Positions 35,009 to 43,516 of a stretch of 64,000 bases of DNA are shown here, in pieces (position 1 is the first letter of the stretch; each line of letters begins with the position of its first letter). Origin of the DNA: an uncultured Treponema sp. (GTDB lineage: Bacteria; Spirochaetota; Spirochaetia; Treponematales; Treponemataceae); the NCBI GenBank assembly GCA_937901865.1, contig CALDID010000179.1, positions 4,151 to 68,150 on the forward strand, written 5' to 3'. Position numbers and translations under genes: made by a program. Below the pieces are notes generated by a model that was not told the origin of the DNA, did no database searches, and saw nothing but the letters and a program-made list of their open reading frames with translations.

Positions 35009-35206
35009 TTCAGACTTTCACACACTGTGTGTTTACAAAAGCGTCATTGACGCGCTTTGAGTATCAGTCTCTCTGACTGCTCCTAGTCAGCCTCTCTGAC
35101 TGCTCCTAGTCAGCCTCTCTGACTGCTCCTAGTCAGACCCTATGACTGCTCCTAGTCAGACTTTCACACTCCGTGTGTTTTACAAAAGCGTCATTGACGC
35201 GCTGTG
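35009..35206 (+). repeat. Second 23-bp array inside duplicated flanks
   Basis: Array units AGTCAGCCTCTCTGACTGCT plus three bases at 35062, 35085, 35108 and 35131, with stem AGTCAG-nnnnn-CTGACT. It is enclosed by two near-identical blocks (35009-35056 and 35156-35203) running from TCAGACTTTCACAC through TTTACAAAAGCG and TCATTGACGCGCT. The right block supplies the last codons and stop of the next minus-strand gene. Together with the first array this fills the 331-bp gap 34860-35190; no gene is visible. Confidence 0.85.
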
Positions 35207-36117
35207 TAGTGAGAGCCGATTTTCTCGATAGCGAGATGTGATTCTGGCAAATACTCGTCCGCCATCTGAAACATAAACGGCATATCTTTCCACACATCGA
35301 GCGTGCAATTCACACCGAGCGACGAAAGCCGCGCCGAAAACGCCTGCGCTTGCTTTAATAACGCCTCGCGAGAGCCCATTTGTATGAACACACTCGGAAA
35401 GTTCGCGAGCTGTTCATCGTCTGCGCGCAAAATAGAGATTTCGGCTTTGTCTAAATCCTCTTTTGCGGCATACACGTCGGCACTGCGGCGAAGGCAATCC
35501 GAGCTGATGACCTCGTCAGAGATTTTGCGACCGCTCATAAACGGGCTTTCAGACGACAAATCAAGCCACGGCGAGAACAAAAGCAGCTCTTTTATATCGC
35601 TCTTTGCCGCTTCCCCCATTCCAAGCACATACGCGCACGCAATCGACGCGCCTGAGCCATCGCCTGCGATAATGATTTCGGGTTTGCGGTTGTTTTCGTC
35701 ATCTTCAAGCGACAATGCGGTTTTTTCCTCCGCGATTAAATGCTCTGCGACGCTCTTTATGTCCTCAAGCGAAGAGGGAAACAAGTGAGTCGGGGGCAAG
35801 CGGAATTCGGGCACGACGACACGGCAAGAAGCCACATTCGCCAAACTTGCACAGAAATTGCGCCACGAATCGCGAGAACCGCCCACAAACGAGCCTCCGT
35901 GCACATAAAGCATAATGCGCTTTGACGAATACACTTCGGGAATCAGCATATCGCACATCACGCCGCCAAACTCTCGCTCGTTACATTCAACGTGATTGGG
36001 AAGAAACACGGTCTTATACGTTTTTTCTATTTTTTCTCTGAAAGCATCGACATCTGTCCACGTCGTATACGACATAAGGCGAAGCTTTTTTATTGCAGCT
36101 CTAAAGTCTTTGAACAT
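35191..36117 (-). CDS. Alpha/beta hydrolase-3 family protein (HSL-type esterase fold)
   Basis: 308 residues, cytoplasmic. Oxyanion motif LYVHGGSFVGGS (His73-Gly-Gly) and nucleophile elbow IAGDGSGASIA (Ser155) are as in hormone-sensitive-lipase-type esterases. The usual catalytic His in a GMPHxFQ context appears to be replaced: the matching stretch reads DMPFMFQMADE. A nearby His (PESHLAIE) might substitute, so activity is uncertain. The C-terminal HYTARQ and stop are encoded within a repeat block that also occurs at 35009. Monocistronic. Confidence 0.8.
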   Translation of the reverse strand: MFKDFRAAIKKLRLMSYTTWTDVDAFREKIEKTYKTVFLPNHVECNEREFGGVMCDMLIPEVYSSKRIMLYVHGGSFVGGSRDSWRNFCASLANVASCRVVVPEFRLPPTHLFPSSLEDIKSVAEHLIAEEKTALSLEDDENNRKPEIIIAGDGSGASIACAYVLGMGEAAKSDIKELLLFSPWLDLSSESPFMSGRKISDEVISSDCLRRSADVYAAKEDLDKAEISILRADDEQLANFPSVFIQMGSREALLKQAQAFSARLSSLGVNCTLDVWKDMPFMFQMADEYLPESHLAIEKIGSHYTARQ

Positions 36118-36153
36118 ATCATCTTACTATATCACAGCCGCCCCCTACTTTTC

Positions 36154-36256
36154 AACAGGCATAGCCTGCTTTGTAAGAAGCACAGGCTGATTTGTCATAG
36201 GCATAGGCTGTTTTGTCAACCGAGAGCTGTTTTGTAGGCATAGGGTCTTTTCAAAA
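36154..36256 (+). repeat. CAGGCATAGCCTG-type palindromic repeats, about four units
   Basis: Successive variants CAGGCATAGCCTGCTTTGT, CACAGGCTGATTTGT, GGCATAGGCTGTTTTGT and GAGCTGTTTTGTAGGC. They lie between the esterase and rhaD, and share the stem plus TTTTGT design of 18248 and 28391. Confidence 0.55.
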
Positions 36257-36302
36257 CACCCTATGGGTGAAAAAGATAGGACATTAACAATGCCCTATCT
36301 TT
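36257..36302 (-). terminator. Terminator of the rhaBD transcript
   Basis: AAAGATAGG (36272-36280) pairs with CCTATCTTT (36294-36302); on the minus strand the hairpin is followed by TTTTT. A second small stem CACCC-TAT-GGGTG (36257-36269) lies just beyond. Confidence 0.65.
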
Positions 36303-36337
36303 AGGAGGAGGTTAGTATAAAAAAAGATTTTTCGCCT

Positions 36338-37171
36338 TTAGTACGGCTTTTCGTACAAGAACTTTTCAGGCAAACTTACATGAAAATCCTTTGCAAGCGC
36401 GCGGAATTCATCTGCTTGAATTGTCTGCAACTTGCGCGGACTCATGGAAAGCACTTTAACAAGGATTTCTGCCGCTTTTTCAACGGTGTGGAAAAGACCG
36501 AACGTCAAATCAAAATCTTCTCCAGCGCAGAACATTCCGTGATGAGCCCAGATTGCAACATCATAGCTCTTCATCAACTTTGAGGTTTCCACCGCAATAT
36601 CTCTTCCGCCTGGCACCATCCACGGCACAACGCCGATTCCTGCAGGGAAGACGACAGGACATTCTGTTGCACACTCCCACAGTTCTCTCGTAAACACTTC
36701 GTCTTTGAGCGGCAAAACAAAAGTCAACGCAATGACGTTTGTCGCGTGTGCATGATAGATTACGCGGTAGTTTGGATTGATGTCCTTTTTCACCTCGTGA
36801 TTCATTAAGTGGCTCGGAAGCTCGCTCGTAGGCTTTCCGCCAGCTGTCAATCCCCACACAATGCGGTAGTTTTCGCCTTTGTCGTCAAGCTCTACAATGC
36901 AGATGTTCTCTTCGGGACAAAGCGGGACATTGCGCATATATTTTCCGCTTCCGCTGACCAAAAAATACTCCTTCGCCAAATGCGGAACGCTTGTGCCAAT
37001 CGGTGTCCACGGGCGGTCTGTTTTGAGTTCAGAAGAAACTTCTTTTATCTCTTCATCTTTGATTCTGTAAGAAAGGTTTCCGCCGTTTCTTTCGTGCCAC
37101 CCCTGCTCAAAGCCGTCAAAACACATACGGATAAAGCCCTGCACAAACTTTGCTTCTATTACATTAGCCAT
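36338..37171 (-). CDS. rhaD: Rhamnulose-1-phosphate aldolase
   Basis: Splits L-rhamnulose-1-phosphate into dihydroxyacetone phosphate and L-lactaldehyde. 277 residues, class II zinc aldolase. NGGNLSYRI and FLVSGSGKYMRN form the phosphate site, Glu in SELPSHLMNHE is the likely catalytic acid, and zinc ligands are His-Ala-His (IYHAHATNV) and the His of WAHHGMFCAG. Twenty nt downstream of rhaB, in one minus-strand unit. Confidence 0.95.
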   Translation of the reverse strand: MANVIEAKFVQGFIRMCFDGFEQGWHERNGGNLSYRIKDEEIKEVSSELKTDRPWTPIGTSVPHLAKEYFLVSGSGKYMRNVPLCPEENICIVELDDKGENYRIVWGLTAGGKPTSELPSHLMNHEVKKDINPNYRVIYHAHATNVIALTFVLPLKDEVFTRELWECATECPVVFPAGIGVVPWMVPGGRDIAVETSKLMKSYDVAIWAHHGMFCAGEDFDLTFGLFHTVEKAAEILVKVLSMSPRKLQTIQADEFRALAKDFHVSLPEKFLYEKPY

Positions 37172-37191
37172 TGTATTCCCCCAATATCACG

Positions 37192-38718
37192 CTATTTTGC
37201 AAGCGAGATGAATTTGTTTCTATAGGTATCATACCCCTTTATCTCAAAAGAAGATACCCTGTTGTATTCTATATTGATTTGCTCAGAAAGCTGAGTGTGA
37301 GTTTTGCCCTCTAGCACCATAACGGCACTCATCGCCGCCCCGAATGCAGTAGCTTCTTTCATACTCGTCAGATACACTTCGTTCGACTTTAGCACGCTTG
37401 CGATAATCGAATTATAAAGCTCATTCTTTCTAAATCCGCCCTCAGTGAAAATCTTTGTTTTCTCCTTCAAGCCAGCACGCTTCAAGGCTGTTTCAGTCTG
37501 AATGGCAAGCGACAAATCAAGGACTGCAAAGAACTTTTCTTTTCCCTCTTCGCTCGTCAATAGCTTTGGCACAGCCTTTCCGCTTTGTATGTCGGCTAAA
37601 GGATAGAATACGCCCTTTTCCCAAATGCCTGCCTTAGAAGTCGGGAACTGACCGCTTCCCTGCACAACTTCGGGGAGAATAAACGTATCATTCTCTGCGA
37701 TAACGGTGTTTACCATGCTTTGCGTGCTTGAAGGGAACTCATCTGTATTAAAATACTTTTTATACAGCTTTACATAAGTGTCCACTTCCATACCGCCCAA
37801 GAAAATCGAAGTCTTCACAGGCTTTCTGAATGCGCTTTGATTATAGAAGACAATCTTGCCGATATCGTCATCGCTAAACGCAATTTTCTCTTCTGGGTGC
37901 ATACACACACACCACGTTCCTGTGGAGTTAAGGATAAAATCCCCAGTGTTGTTCTTTGCAAGATACGGCAAAAGTGAAGCGTTAGAATCATGCAGTCCCA
38001 TTGTTACCACGACATCGCTTGAAAGCCCCAGTTTTTTCGCCATATCAGCAGAGAGAGTACCCAGCTTTTCGCAAGAATCGCGATAGTTCAGAGGGATTTT
38101 ATCTGTAATCTCTAGCTTTTCCGCCACAGACGACCACTTTTGTGTATAAGGGTCAAGCAAATAGGTATGACAACCCATAAACGTAGGCTCAACTCCTTTT
38201 ACGCCCGTGAACTTAAAGGCGAAATACTGCGGCAGATTAAGGATAGTTTCTGTATTGTCAAACTCTTTCGGGAAAAACTTCTTTAAGAAGAAAATGCCTT
38301 TTGCAAGGTTAATCATTGCAGAAAGGGGAGGTGTTGCCGTCGTCTTTTGCAAAAACTCCTTATCTCCGCACAGAGCATAGAACTCATCTTCAAAGGCTTT
38401 TGAAACCTCGTGCGTATAAAAAAGGCATGGAGCGCACACATTGCCAGCTTTATCAACGCAAACAGCAGTTGCTCCGTGTGTTGTTATGCTAATCGCTTTG
38501 ATGGGGTAGCGTTTAGCAAAATTGGCAATTTGCTCTATAAACCACCCTTGCATACCGTCAAGGTCGTGCGAATTGATTTCTTCGCTTGTGATAGGAGAAC
38601 TCACTTTTACAGGCGAAAAGTTTTTATACACTGCCTCTCTTTGAGAAAGATTTTCATCATATATTGCGACCTTCTTATTGGTCATTCCTATGTCTATAAC
38701 AGCGATTGCATATTTCAT
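37192..38718 (-). CDS. rhaB: Rhamnulokinase (FGGY family)
   Basis: Phosphorylates L-rhamnulose. 508 residues from the ATG at 38718 (MKYAIAVIDIGMTNKK); the frame is open up to 38778 but the extra 20 residues are not kinase-like. FGGY features: N-terminal phosphate motif IDIGMTNKKVAIYD, TMGLHDSNASLLPY with the catalytic Asp, ILNSTGTWCVCMHPE, and IFTEGGFRKNELYNSIIASV near the C terminus. Assignment to rhamnulose rather than another sugar rests mainly on the rhaD, rhaM and rhaA neighbours. No ribosome site is evident; divergent from the AraC gene. Confidence 0.88.
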   Translation of the reverse strand: MKYAIAVIDIGMTNKKVAIYDENLSQREAVYKNFSPVKVSSPITSEEINSHDLDGMQGWFIEQIANFAKRYPIKAISITTHGATAVCVDKAGNVCAPCLFYTHEVSKAFEDEFYALCGDKEFLQKTTATPPLSAMINLAKGIFFLKKFFPKEFDNTETILNLPQYFAFKFTGVKGVEPTFMGCHTYLLDPYTQKWSSVAEKLEITDKIPLNYRDSCEKLGTLSADMAKKLGLSSDVVVTMGLHDSNASLLPYLAKNNTGDFILNSTGTWCVCMHPEEKIAFSDDDIGKIVFYNQSAFRKPVKTSIFLGGMEVDTYVKLYKKYFNTDEFPSSTQSMVNTVIAENDTFILPEVVQGSGQFPTSKAGIWEKGVFYPLADIQSGKAVPKLLTSEEGKEKFFAVLDLSLAIQTETALKRAGLKEKTKIFTEGGFRKNELYNSIIASVLKSNEVYLTSMKEATAFGAAMSAVMVLEGKTHTQLSEQINIEYNRVSSFEIKGYDTYRNKFISLAK

Positions 38719-38730
38719 ATATAATATCAT

Positions 38731-38781
38731 ATTTAATTTATCTGTATATGCCTTGACAAAAAGCGCAAGCATTAGCACAAT
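38731..38781. promoter_or_regulatory. Divergent rhaB / araC-type promoter region
   Basis: Plus strand: TTGACA (38753-38758), 17 bp, CACAAT (38776-38781), ATG at 38791. Minus strand: TTGTCA (38759-38754), 17 bp, TTAAAT (38736-38731), ATG at 38718. The two -35 boxes nearly coincide, so the two promoters would compete or be controlled by one bound regulator. Confidence 0.45.
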
Positions 38782-38790
38782 ATCGTCATA

Positions 38791-39687
38791 ATGTATCAGC
38801 TACACATACAAAACTATTGGTCAGACAGGGATTTACCTTTTCACTTTGAGTTTCGCAATCCGCAAGCTCCTTTCCCGATGCACTCTCACGATTTCCACGA
38901 AATCGCTATTGTCTACAGCGGAAAAGGCATTCACTTAACACAACAGGGCAACTATGAAATACAAGCAGGCGATGTGTTGAGCATTAAGCCAGGACAGCTT
39001 CACGGTTTCAAAAAGATTGAAAACTTGGTGTTGATGAATGTGCTTGTTCGCCCGTCGTTCTTTAACGAAGACCCCTTAGGGCTGTCGCAGGTGATAGGCT
39101 TTTCATCTCTCTTTGCACCAGAGATAAAGCCGAACGCCCCTATTGCACACGTTAGAATGAATCAGTTGCAGCTCTTTGAAGTGCGCGCTATTATCGAAAG
39201 CTCTCAGCAAGAGATTATGGCGCAGCAGTCAGGCTATGTGCCGCAAAGCATATCTCTTTTTATGCAGCTCATCGTCTTTATTTTGCGTGTGAACTCTAAT
39301 CGAGATTTCTCTTCTTCATCTGCAAAAAACAGTGCCTCTATGCTGATAAAGCACATCGAAAAGAATTTCAGAAAGACAATCACTATGTCGGATTTGGTTG
39401 AAATCTCAGGACTTTCCGAAAGCTCTATTCTTCGCACGTTCAAGCGCATTACAGGCTACCCCCCGTTTGTGTATCAAAACAGAATCCGTATGTTCGCCGC
39501 AATAAACGAGCTTATCTCCACCGACAAGGATATTACGCAGATTGCGCTTGACACAGGATTTTCAGACAGCAATTATTTCTCGCGTAGCTTCAAGAAGTTT
39601 ATGAAGATGACCCCGACAGAGTATCGAGAGAACTTTGCAGGAAATGAAGAGGGCGCAGAAGAAACAATTAACGAGAAAAAGAAATAA
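38791..39687 (+). CDS. AraC-family regulator, probable RhaS/RhaR-type activator
   Basis: 298 residues. An N-terminal cupin (about 15-110: FPMHSHDFHEIAIVYSGKG, HLTQQGNYEIQAGDVLSIKP) binds the inducer; the C-terminal DNA-binding domain (about 185-285) has two helix-turn-helix units, MSDLVEISGLSESSILRTFK and ITQIALDTGFSDSNYFSRSF with KKFMKMTPTEYRE. Placed head-to-head with rhaB and tail-to-tail with rhaM-rhaA, so regulation of the rha genes by L-rhamnose is likely. The start has no ribosome site but a -10-like box 9 nt upstream. Confidence 0.9.
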   Translation: MYQLHIQNYWSDRDLPFHFEFRNPQAPFPMHSHDFHEIAIVYSGKGIHLTQQGNYEIQAGDVLSIKPGQLHGFKKIENLVLMNVLVRPSFFNEDPLGLSQVIGFSSLFAPEIKPNAPIAHVRMNQLQLFEVRAIIESSQQEIMAQQSGYVPQSISLFMQLIVFILRVNSNRDFSSSSAKNSASMLIKHIEKNFRKTITMSDLVEISGLSESSILRTFKRITGYPPFVYQNRIRMFAAINELISTDKDITQIALDTGFSDSNYFSRSFKKFMKMTPTEYRENFAGNEEGAEETINEKKK

Positions 39688-39695
39688 AAAGGAAA

Positions 39696-39729
39696 GGGAG
39701 CTTTGAACAACTACATTCAAAAGCTCCCT
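39696..39729. terminator. Terminator between araC-type gene and rhaM
   Basis: GGGAGCTTT (39696-39704) pairs with AAAGCTCCC in 39720-39728. Located between converging genes. The 107-bp gap also holds GGTTAG and TTTACGG sequence with no other signal. Confidence 0.6.
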
Positions 39730-39794
39730 CTCGGAGAGGTTAGTATGTTTAAAAGTAGCCTTTTACGGCGGTTGACTTTGTTAAGTCCTAAACA

Positions 39795-40115
39795 TTATTC
39801 AAAGTGGAACATTTGAACCAACGGCTTCGACACAGGAGAGTTATCAGGATTTACCTCCATAATGTCAGCCATCATATCCCACCATTTCTGCGTGATAGGC
39901 GTTACCGTTTGAGAATCTCCCGTAAAGCCTTCTTTCACTTTCTGCACCGCGAATAAGATATTCGTTTCTTCATCTAGGAAGATATTGTAATCATAAACGC
40001 CTGCATTTTTCAGTTCAGTTTTTAGCTCATTCCAGATATTGTCGTGTCTTTTCTTGTATTCAGCAGCCTGACCTGCATTGAGCTTCATCTTGAACGCAAC
40101 GATTTTATCAGCCAT
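39795..40115 (-). CDS. rhaM: L-rhamnose mutarotase
   Basis: Interconverts alpha and beta L-rhamnopyranose. 106 residues from the ATG at 40115 with GGGAGATAAC before it; the E. coli protein has 104. The family blocks KMKLNAGQAAEYKKRHDNIW (with the His) and YNIFLDEETNILFA, FxV-type strand and KWWDMMADIME are present. 27 nt after rhaA on the same strand. Confidence 0.94.
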   Translation of the reverse strand: MADKIVAFKMKLNAGQAAEYKKRHDNIWNELKTELKNAGVYDYNIFLDEETNILFAVQKVKEGFTGDSQTVTPITQKWWDMMADIMEVNPDNSPVSKPLVQMFHFE

Positions 40116-40142
40116 TGTTATCTCCCGTTTCAACAACAAAAC

Positions 40143-41393
40143 TTATCGCTTTGAAGTTACATCAGCTTCATATTTTGCGACTTCGTCGATTACGCCCAAA
40201 TCGTTCGGAACATTGCTCTGTGCGCAGTATTCATTCCATACATCTGCAAACGGCAAAGTCTTTTCTGCCTCGATGAGTGCAAGGCGTGCGCCGTAATTGC
40301 CAGCGTCTTCGTATTCGCACAATTTCTTGTTCGGCATCAACAGCGCGTGCAACAAAGCCTTTTGAGAAGCTCTGCTTCCTGTTGCCCATGCACCAATGCG
40401 GTTAATAGAAGCGTCAAAGTAATCCGTGCCGATATGAATTTTATCGAGCTGATTTGTCTTAACAATTTCTTCCGCAACACTGCGAAGCTCATCGTTATAA
40501 AGAATAACGTGGTCGCTGTCCCATCTCACTCCACGAGATAAGTGGAACAATAAGCCTGGAACATACATCAATACTGTGCCGATTTTGTCTGCAACATTTT
40601 CTGTCGGGTGGAAATGACCAAGGTCAAGGGTGAGCATAATGTCATTCTTGATTGCATAGCCTAAATAGAACTCATTGCTTCCCACAACATAAGACTCTGT
40701 ACCAATTCCGAACACCTTAGACTCTACAGAGTCAAGCAAATACTCTTTAGAAATCTTTGTCTTCAAAATCTCATCGAGAGAACTCTTCAAAATCTCACGG
40801 TATATATTGCGGTCTGCAGGAATATCTTTCATACCGTCGGCAATCCAAATATTGTGAACACAAGCAGAACCTTGCGCCTTACCCATAGCCTCGCCGATTT
40901 CTCTACATCTCTTTGAATGTTCAATCCAAAAATCTCTGATACCCTTATCTTTGCTTGTCAAAGTCAAGCCGTCAGCTTTTGGGTGTGAAAAGAACGTGCT
41001 GTTAAAATCCAGTGCAAGATTGTGCTCTTTTGCCCAATCAATCCAGCTTTGAAAGTGCTCTACGCCGATTGCGTCGCGGTCAACCTTTTTACTCGATGAG
41101 AAATCTGCATAGTTTGCATGCAAGTTCAATCTGTATTTTCCAGGTGTAAGGCTCAATGCCTTGAGAATATCACTGCGGAGCTCTTCCATGTTGCGCGCTC
41201 TTCCAGGGTAATTTCCTGTAACCGCAAGCCCGCTTCCAAGAGCTGTCTCAGAGTTTTCAAAACCTACAATATCATCACCCTGCCAACAATGAAGAGAAAT
41301 AGGGATTTGCTTTAGAGTTTCAATAGCCTTATCAGTGTCTATGCCTAAAGATGCATACACTTCTTTTGCTCGTTCATAGTTACTACTTGCCAT
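40143..41393 (-). CDS. rhaA: L-rhamnose isomerase
   Basis: Converts L-rhamnose to L-rhamnulose. 416 residues from the ATG at 41393, which has AGGAGTG 10 nt upstream; an earlier frame extension to 41432 is ignored. Strong agreement with E. coli RhaA: PISLHCWQGDDIVGFE near the N terminus, LDFNSTFFSHPKADG, MNIWIADGMKD-like stretch (HNIWIADGMKDIPADR), TLDLGHFHPTENV with metal ligands, and RWDSDHVILYND. First gene of the rhaA-rhaM unit. Confidence 0.96.
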   Translation of the reverse strand: MASSNYERAKEVYASLGIDTDKAIETLKQIPISLHCWQGDDIVGFENSETALGSGLAVTGNYPGRARNMEELRSDILKALSLTPGKYRLNLHANYADFSSSKKVDRDAIGVEHFQSWIDWAKEHNLALDFNSTFFSHPKADGLTLTSKDKGIRDFWIEHSKRCREIGEAMGKAQGSACVHNIWIADGMKDIPADRNIYREILKSSLDEILKTKISKEYLLDSVESKVFGIGTESYVVGSNEFYLGYAIKNDIMLTLDLGHFHPTENVADKIGTVLMYVPGLLFHLSRGVRWDSDHVILYNDELRSVAEEIVKTNQLDKIHIGTDYFDASINRIGAWATGSRASQKALLHALLMPNKKLCEYEDAGNYGARLALIEAEKTLPFADVWNEYCAQSNVPNDLGVIDEVAKYEADVTSKR

Positions 41394-41503
41394 ATATGTA
41401 ACACTCCTTGTGTGTAATTTCCTGTCATTCAAGCTACTTAGAATGATAAAGGCATAACACTACGTTCACCTTGACTAAACAATCTGTCAATAGCATTTTT
41501 TCG

Positions 41504-43504
41504 TCATTCTATTGCTTCATTTGCCAAAGAAGCTGCTCTAGCCGCCTCTACAGCCTTTTCTTTTGTCGTTCCGCTCATCTCTAAAGCCTCTTCAGTCTTT
41601 TTCTTTCTGCGGTTGAGTCTTTGACTCTCTTTTTTCGCCGCTAACAATATCTCGCTTGCAATCTCAGCCCTAACGTGCAGCACCTGCGCAATCTGCGACT
41701 CTTGAGAAGCAGAAAGCTCCTCTATCGTCGTAAACGCCTTTGCCAATGCCTTTGCTCTTTTTTCTGCAACATGCGGCAAAGAAGTAAAAGGAGAGATGAC
41801 ATTTTCTTTTGTGCGTAACTCTTGATTGCGGCTCGTGGCGAATCGGTGCGTTTCATCGCGAACTCGCTGCAGCAAACGCAGTGCATCGGAGTGCTTCGGC
41901 AAGCAAATGGGGCTAGAAGCGTGCGGCAACCAAATCTCCTCGTCCCTTTTTGCAAGCCCTGCAATCGCAATGTCGAGCCCTAACGACGAGATAATTGAAT
42001 CAACAGCATTCACTTGCCCTATACCGCCATCGATTAAAATCAAGTCGGGCAATTCTTTATTGTCGTTCAAAAGCCTTGTGTAGCGACGACTCGTAGCCTC
42101 TTTCATACTTGCAAAATCGTCTATTAAGCCATCTGTCGTCTTTAAGCGGTATTCACGATAATTTTTCTTGTCAGGGTTTCCGTTGTAAAAGCTGATTAAA
42201 GACGCTACAGGGAACTTTCCGCCGATATGAGCAATATCAAAACCTTCTATTCGCCGCGGAAGATTCTTCAAAGAAAGCACTTTTTGCAATTCTTCAAGCG
42301 CAGGAGTATCACATTTCTTTCTGTTTCGGCGAATAATATCCTCTTTTGCATTCTGATATGCCATTCTAATCGTCGCTTTATGCCGTTCTTCGCTCAAAAC
42401 TGCATTACTTTTATACCGATATGGCTTCGCATCATCTTCTTTTACATCATTTTGAATAAGAATTGCATGAATTTCTGGACAATACGCATAGTTTTTAGTA
42501 AACCAATGGCGAATTTCGTCAAGATATTCCGATAATGAGCTTTCTGTATCTGCGATAAGAGGCAAAAAGACACTCGGCGGCACTTTTTCTTTTTCGTCGT
42601 AATACGCGCACAAAAACTCGCCCACCAAGTCGCTATCTTCGCTCAAAGAAGACACTTGCAATAGATGATGCTCTGTAAGTTTGCCAAGCCTGACGCTTAG
42701 CACAGAGAATGACACCATTTCCCCCTCACGCGCAAAAGCTATGTAATCCCTGTCTGCGCTATCAAATGTTTCAACAATATTTTGATTTTGCATAACAAGC
42801 AAAGCCTTCAAGCCATCGCGAAGACGAGCAGCCTTTTCAAAATCCAAGTTTTTCGCCGCTTCTTTCATCTCTTTTTCAATTCTGTTTTTTGTTTGCTCGC
42901 CTTTATTTTCAAGAAGCCTTCGTATTTCGTCGATAAATTGGTTATAGGCTTTTTTATCGATTTTATCTAAGCAGGGAGCTTTGCACGCGCCTATATGATA
43001 ATACATACAAGCGTGATTTTTTCGCATTGTTTTACATCGCCTTATGGGATATAATTTATAAAGGGTCTTGATAAAAACATCGAGCGCATTAGCATCGGGA
43101 AATGGTCCAAAATAAAAAGAGCCATCTTCTATAATGCGGCGAGTTTTTATGATTTTTGGGTAATCTTCTTTCGTTATCTTCAGCGACGGATAAGATTTTC
43201 CGTCTTTGAGATTGATATTATAGCGAGGGGTGTATTTTTTTATTAGGTTGTTTTCCAACAAAAACGCTTCATACTCGTTCATTGTTGTGATATACTCTAT
43301 CGAAATGGCGTGAGCAATAAGAAGTTGAGTTTTAATGTCTTTTTGCCCAGAAAAGTACGATGATAGGCGGTTTTTAAGGTTTTTCGCCTTACCAACGTAA
43401 ATCACCGTAGCGTTTCGGTCGCGCCATAAATAAACTCCACTGGAACTTGGTGCATTCAGTGCTGTTTGATGCAGGTTTTCTCTTGTATCTATATCGTTTG
43501 TCAT
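41504..43504 (-). CDS. uvrC: UvrABC excinuclease subunit C
   Basis: Makes both incisions in nucleotide excision repair. 666 residues. N-terminal GIY-YIG nuclease SGVYLWRDRNATVIYVGKAK, Cys-rich MYYHIGACKAPCLDKI, UvrB-binding UVR motif EAAKNLDFEKAARLRDGLKA (about 205-225), RNase H-like domain with FDIAHIGGKFPVASL and ILIDGGIGQVNAVDS, and a C-terminal helix-hairpin-helix region. A basic/alanine-rich tail of about 50 residues follows. Its ATG (43504) is 12 bp from the start of the divergent LamG gene. Confidence 0.96.
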   Translation of the reverse strand: MTNDIDTRENLHQTALNAPSSSGVYLWRDRNATVIYVGKAKNLKNRLSSYFSGQKDIKTQLLIAHAISIEYITTMNEYEAFLLENNLIKKYTPRYNINLKDGKSYPSLKITKEDYPKIIKTRRIIEDGSFYFGPFPDANALDVFIKTLYKLYPIRRCKTMRKNHACMYYHIGACKAPCLDKIDKKAYNQFIDEIRRLLENKGEQTKNRIEKEMKEAAKNLDFEKAARLRDGLKALLVMQNQNIVETFDSADRDYIAFAREGEMVSFSVLSVRLGKLTEHHLLQVSSLSEDSDLVGEFLCAYYDEKEKVPPSVFLPLIADTESSLSEYLDEIRHWFTKNYAYCPEIHAILIQNDVKEDDAKPYRYKSNAVLSEERHKATIRMAYQNAKEDIIRRNRKKCDTPALEELQKVLSLKNLPRRIEGFDIAHIGGKFPVASLISFYNGNPDKKNYREYRLKTTDGLIDDFASMKEATSRRYTRLLNDNKELPDLILIDGGIGQVNAVDSIISSLGLDIAIAGLAKRDEEIWLPHASSPICLPKHSDALRLLQRVRDETHRFATSRNQELRTKENVISPFTSLPHVAEKRAKALAKAFTTIEELSASQESQIAQVLHVRAEIASEILLAAKKESQRLNRRKKKTEEALEMSGTTKEKAVEAARAASLANEAIE

Positions 43505-43516
43505 AGGCTGGTTTGT

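Noticed and set aside
34890..35153. CRISPR array
   Set aside because: Units follow one another directly with no unique spacers, and no cas gene is present; they are plain tandem repeats.
38719..38778. N-terminal extension of rhamnulokinase
   Set aside because: The first 20 codons precede the conserved MKYAIAVIDIG start and overlap the divergent promoter region.
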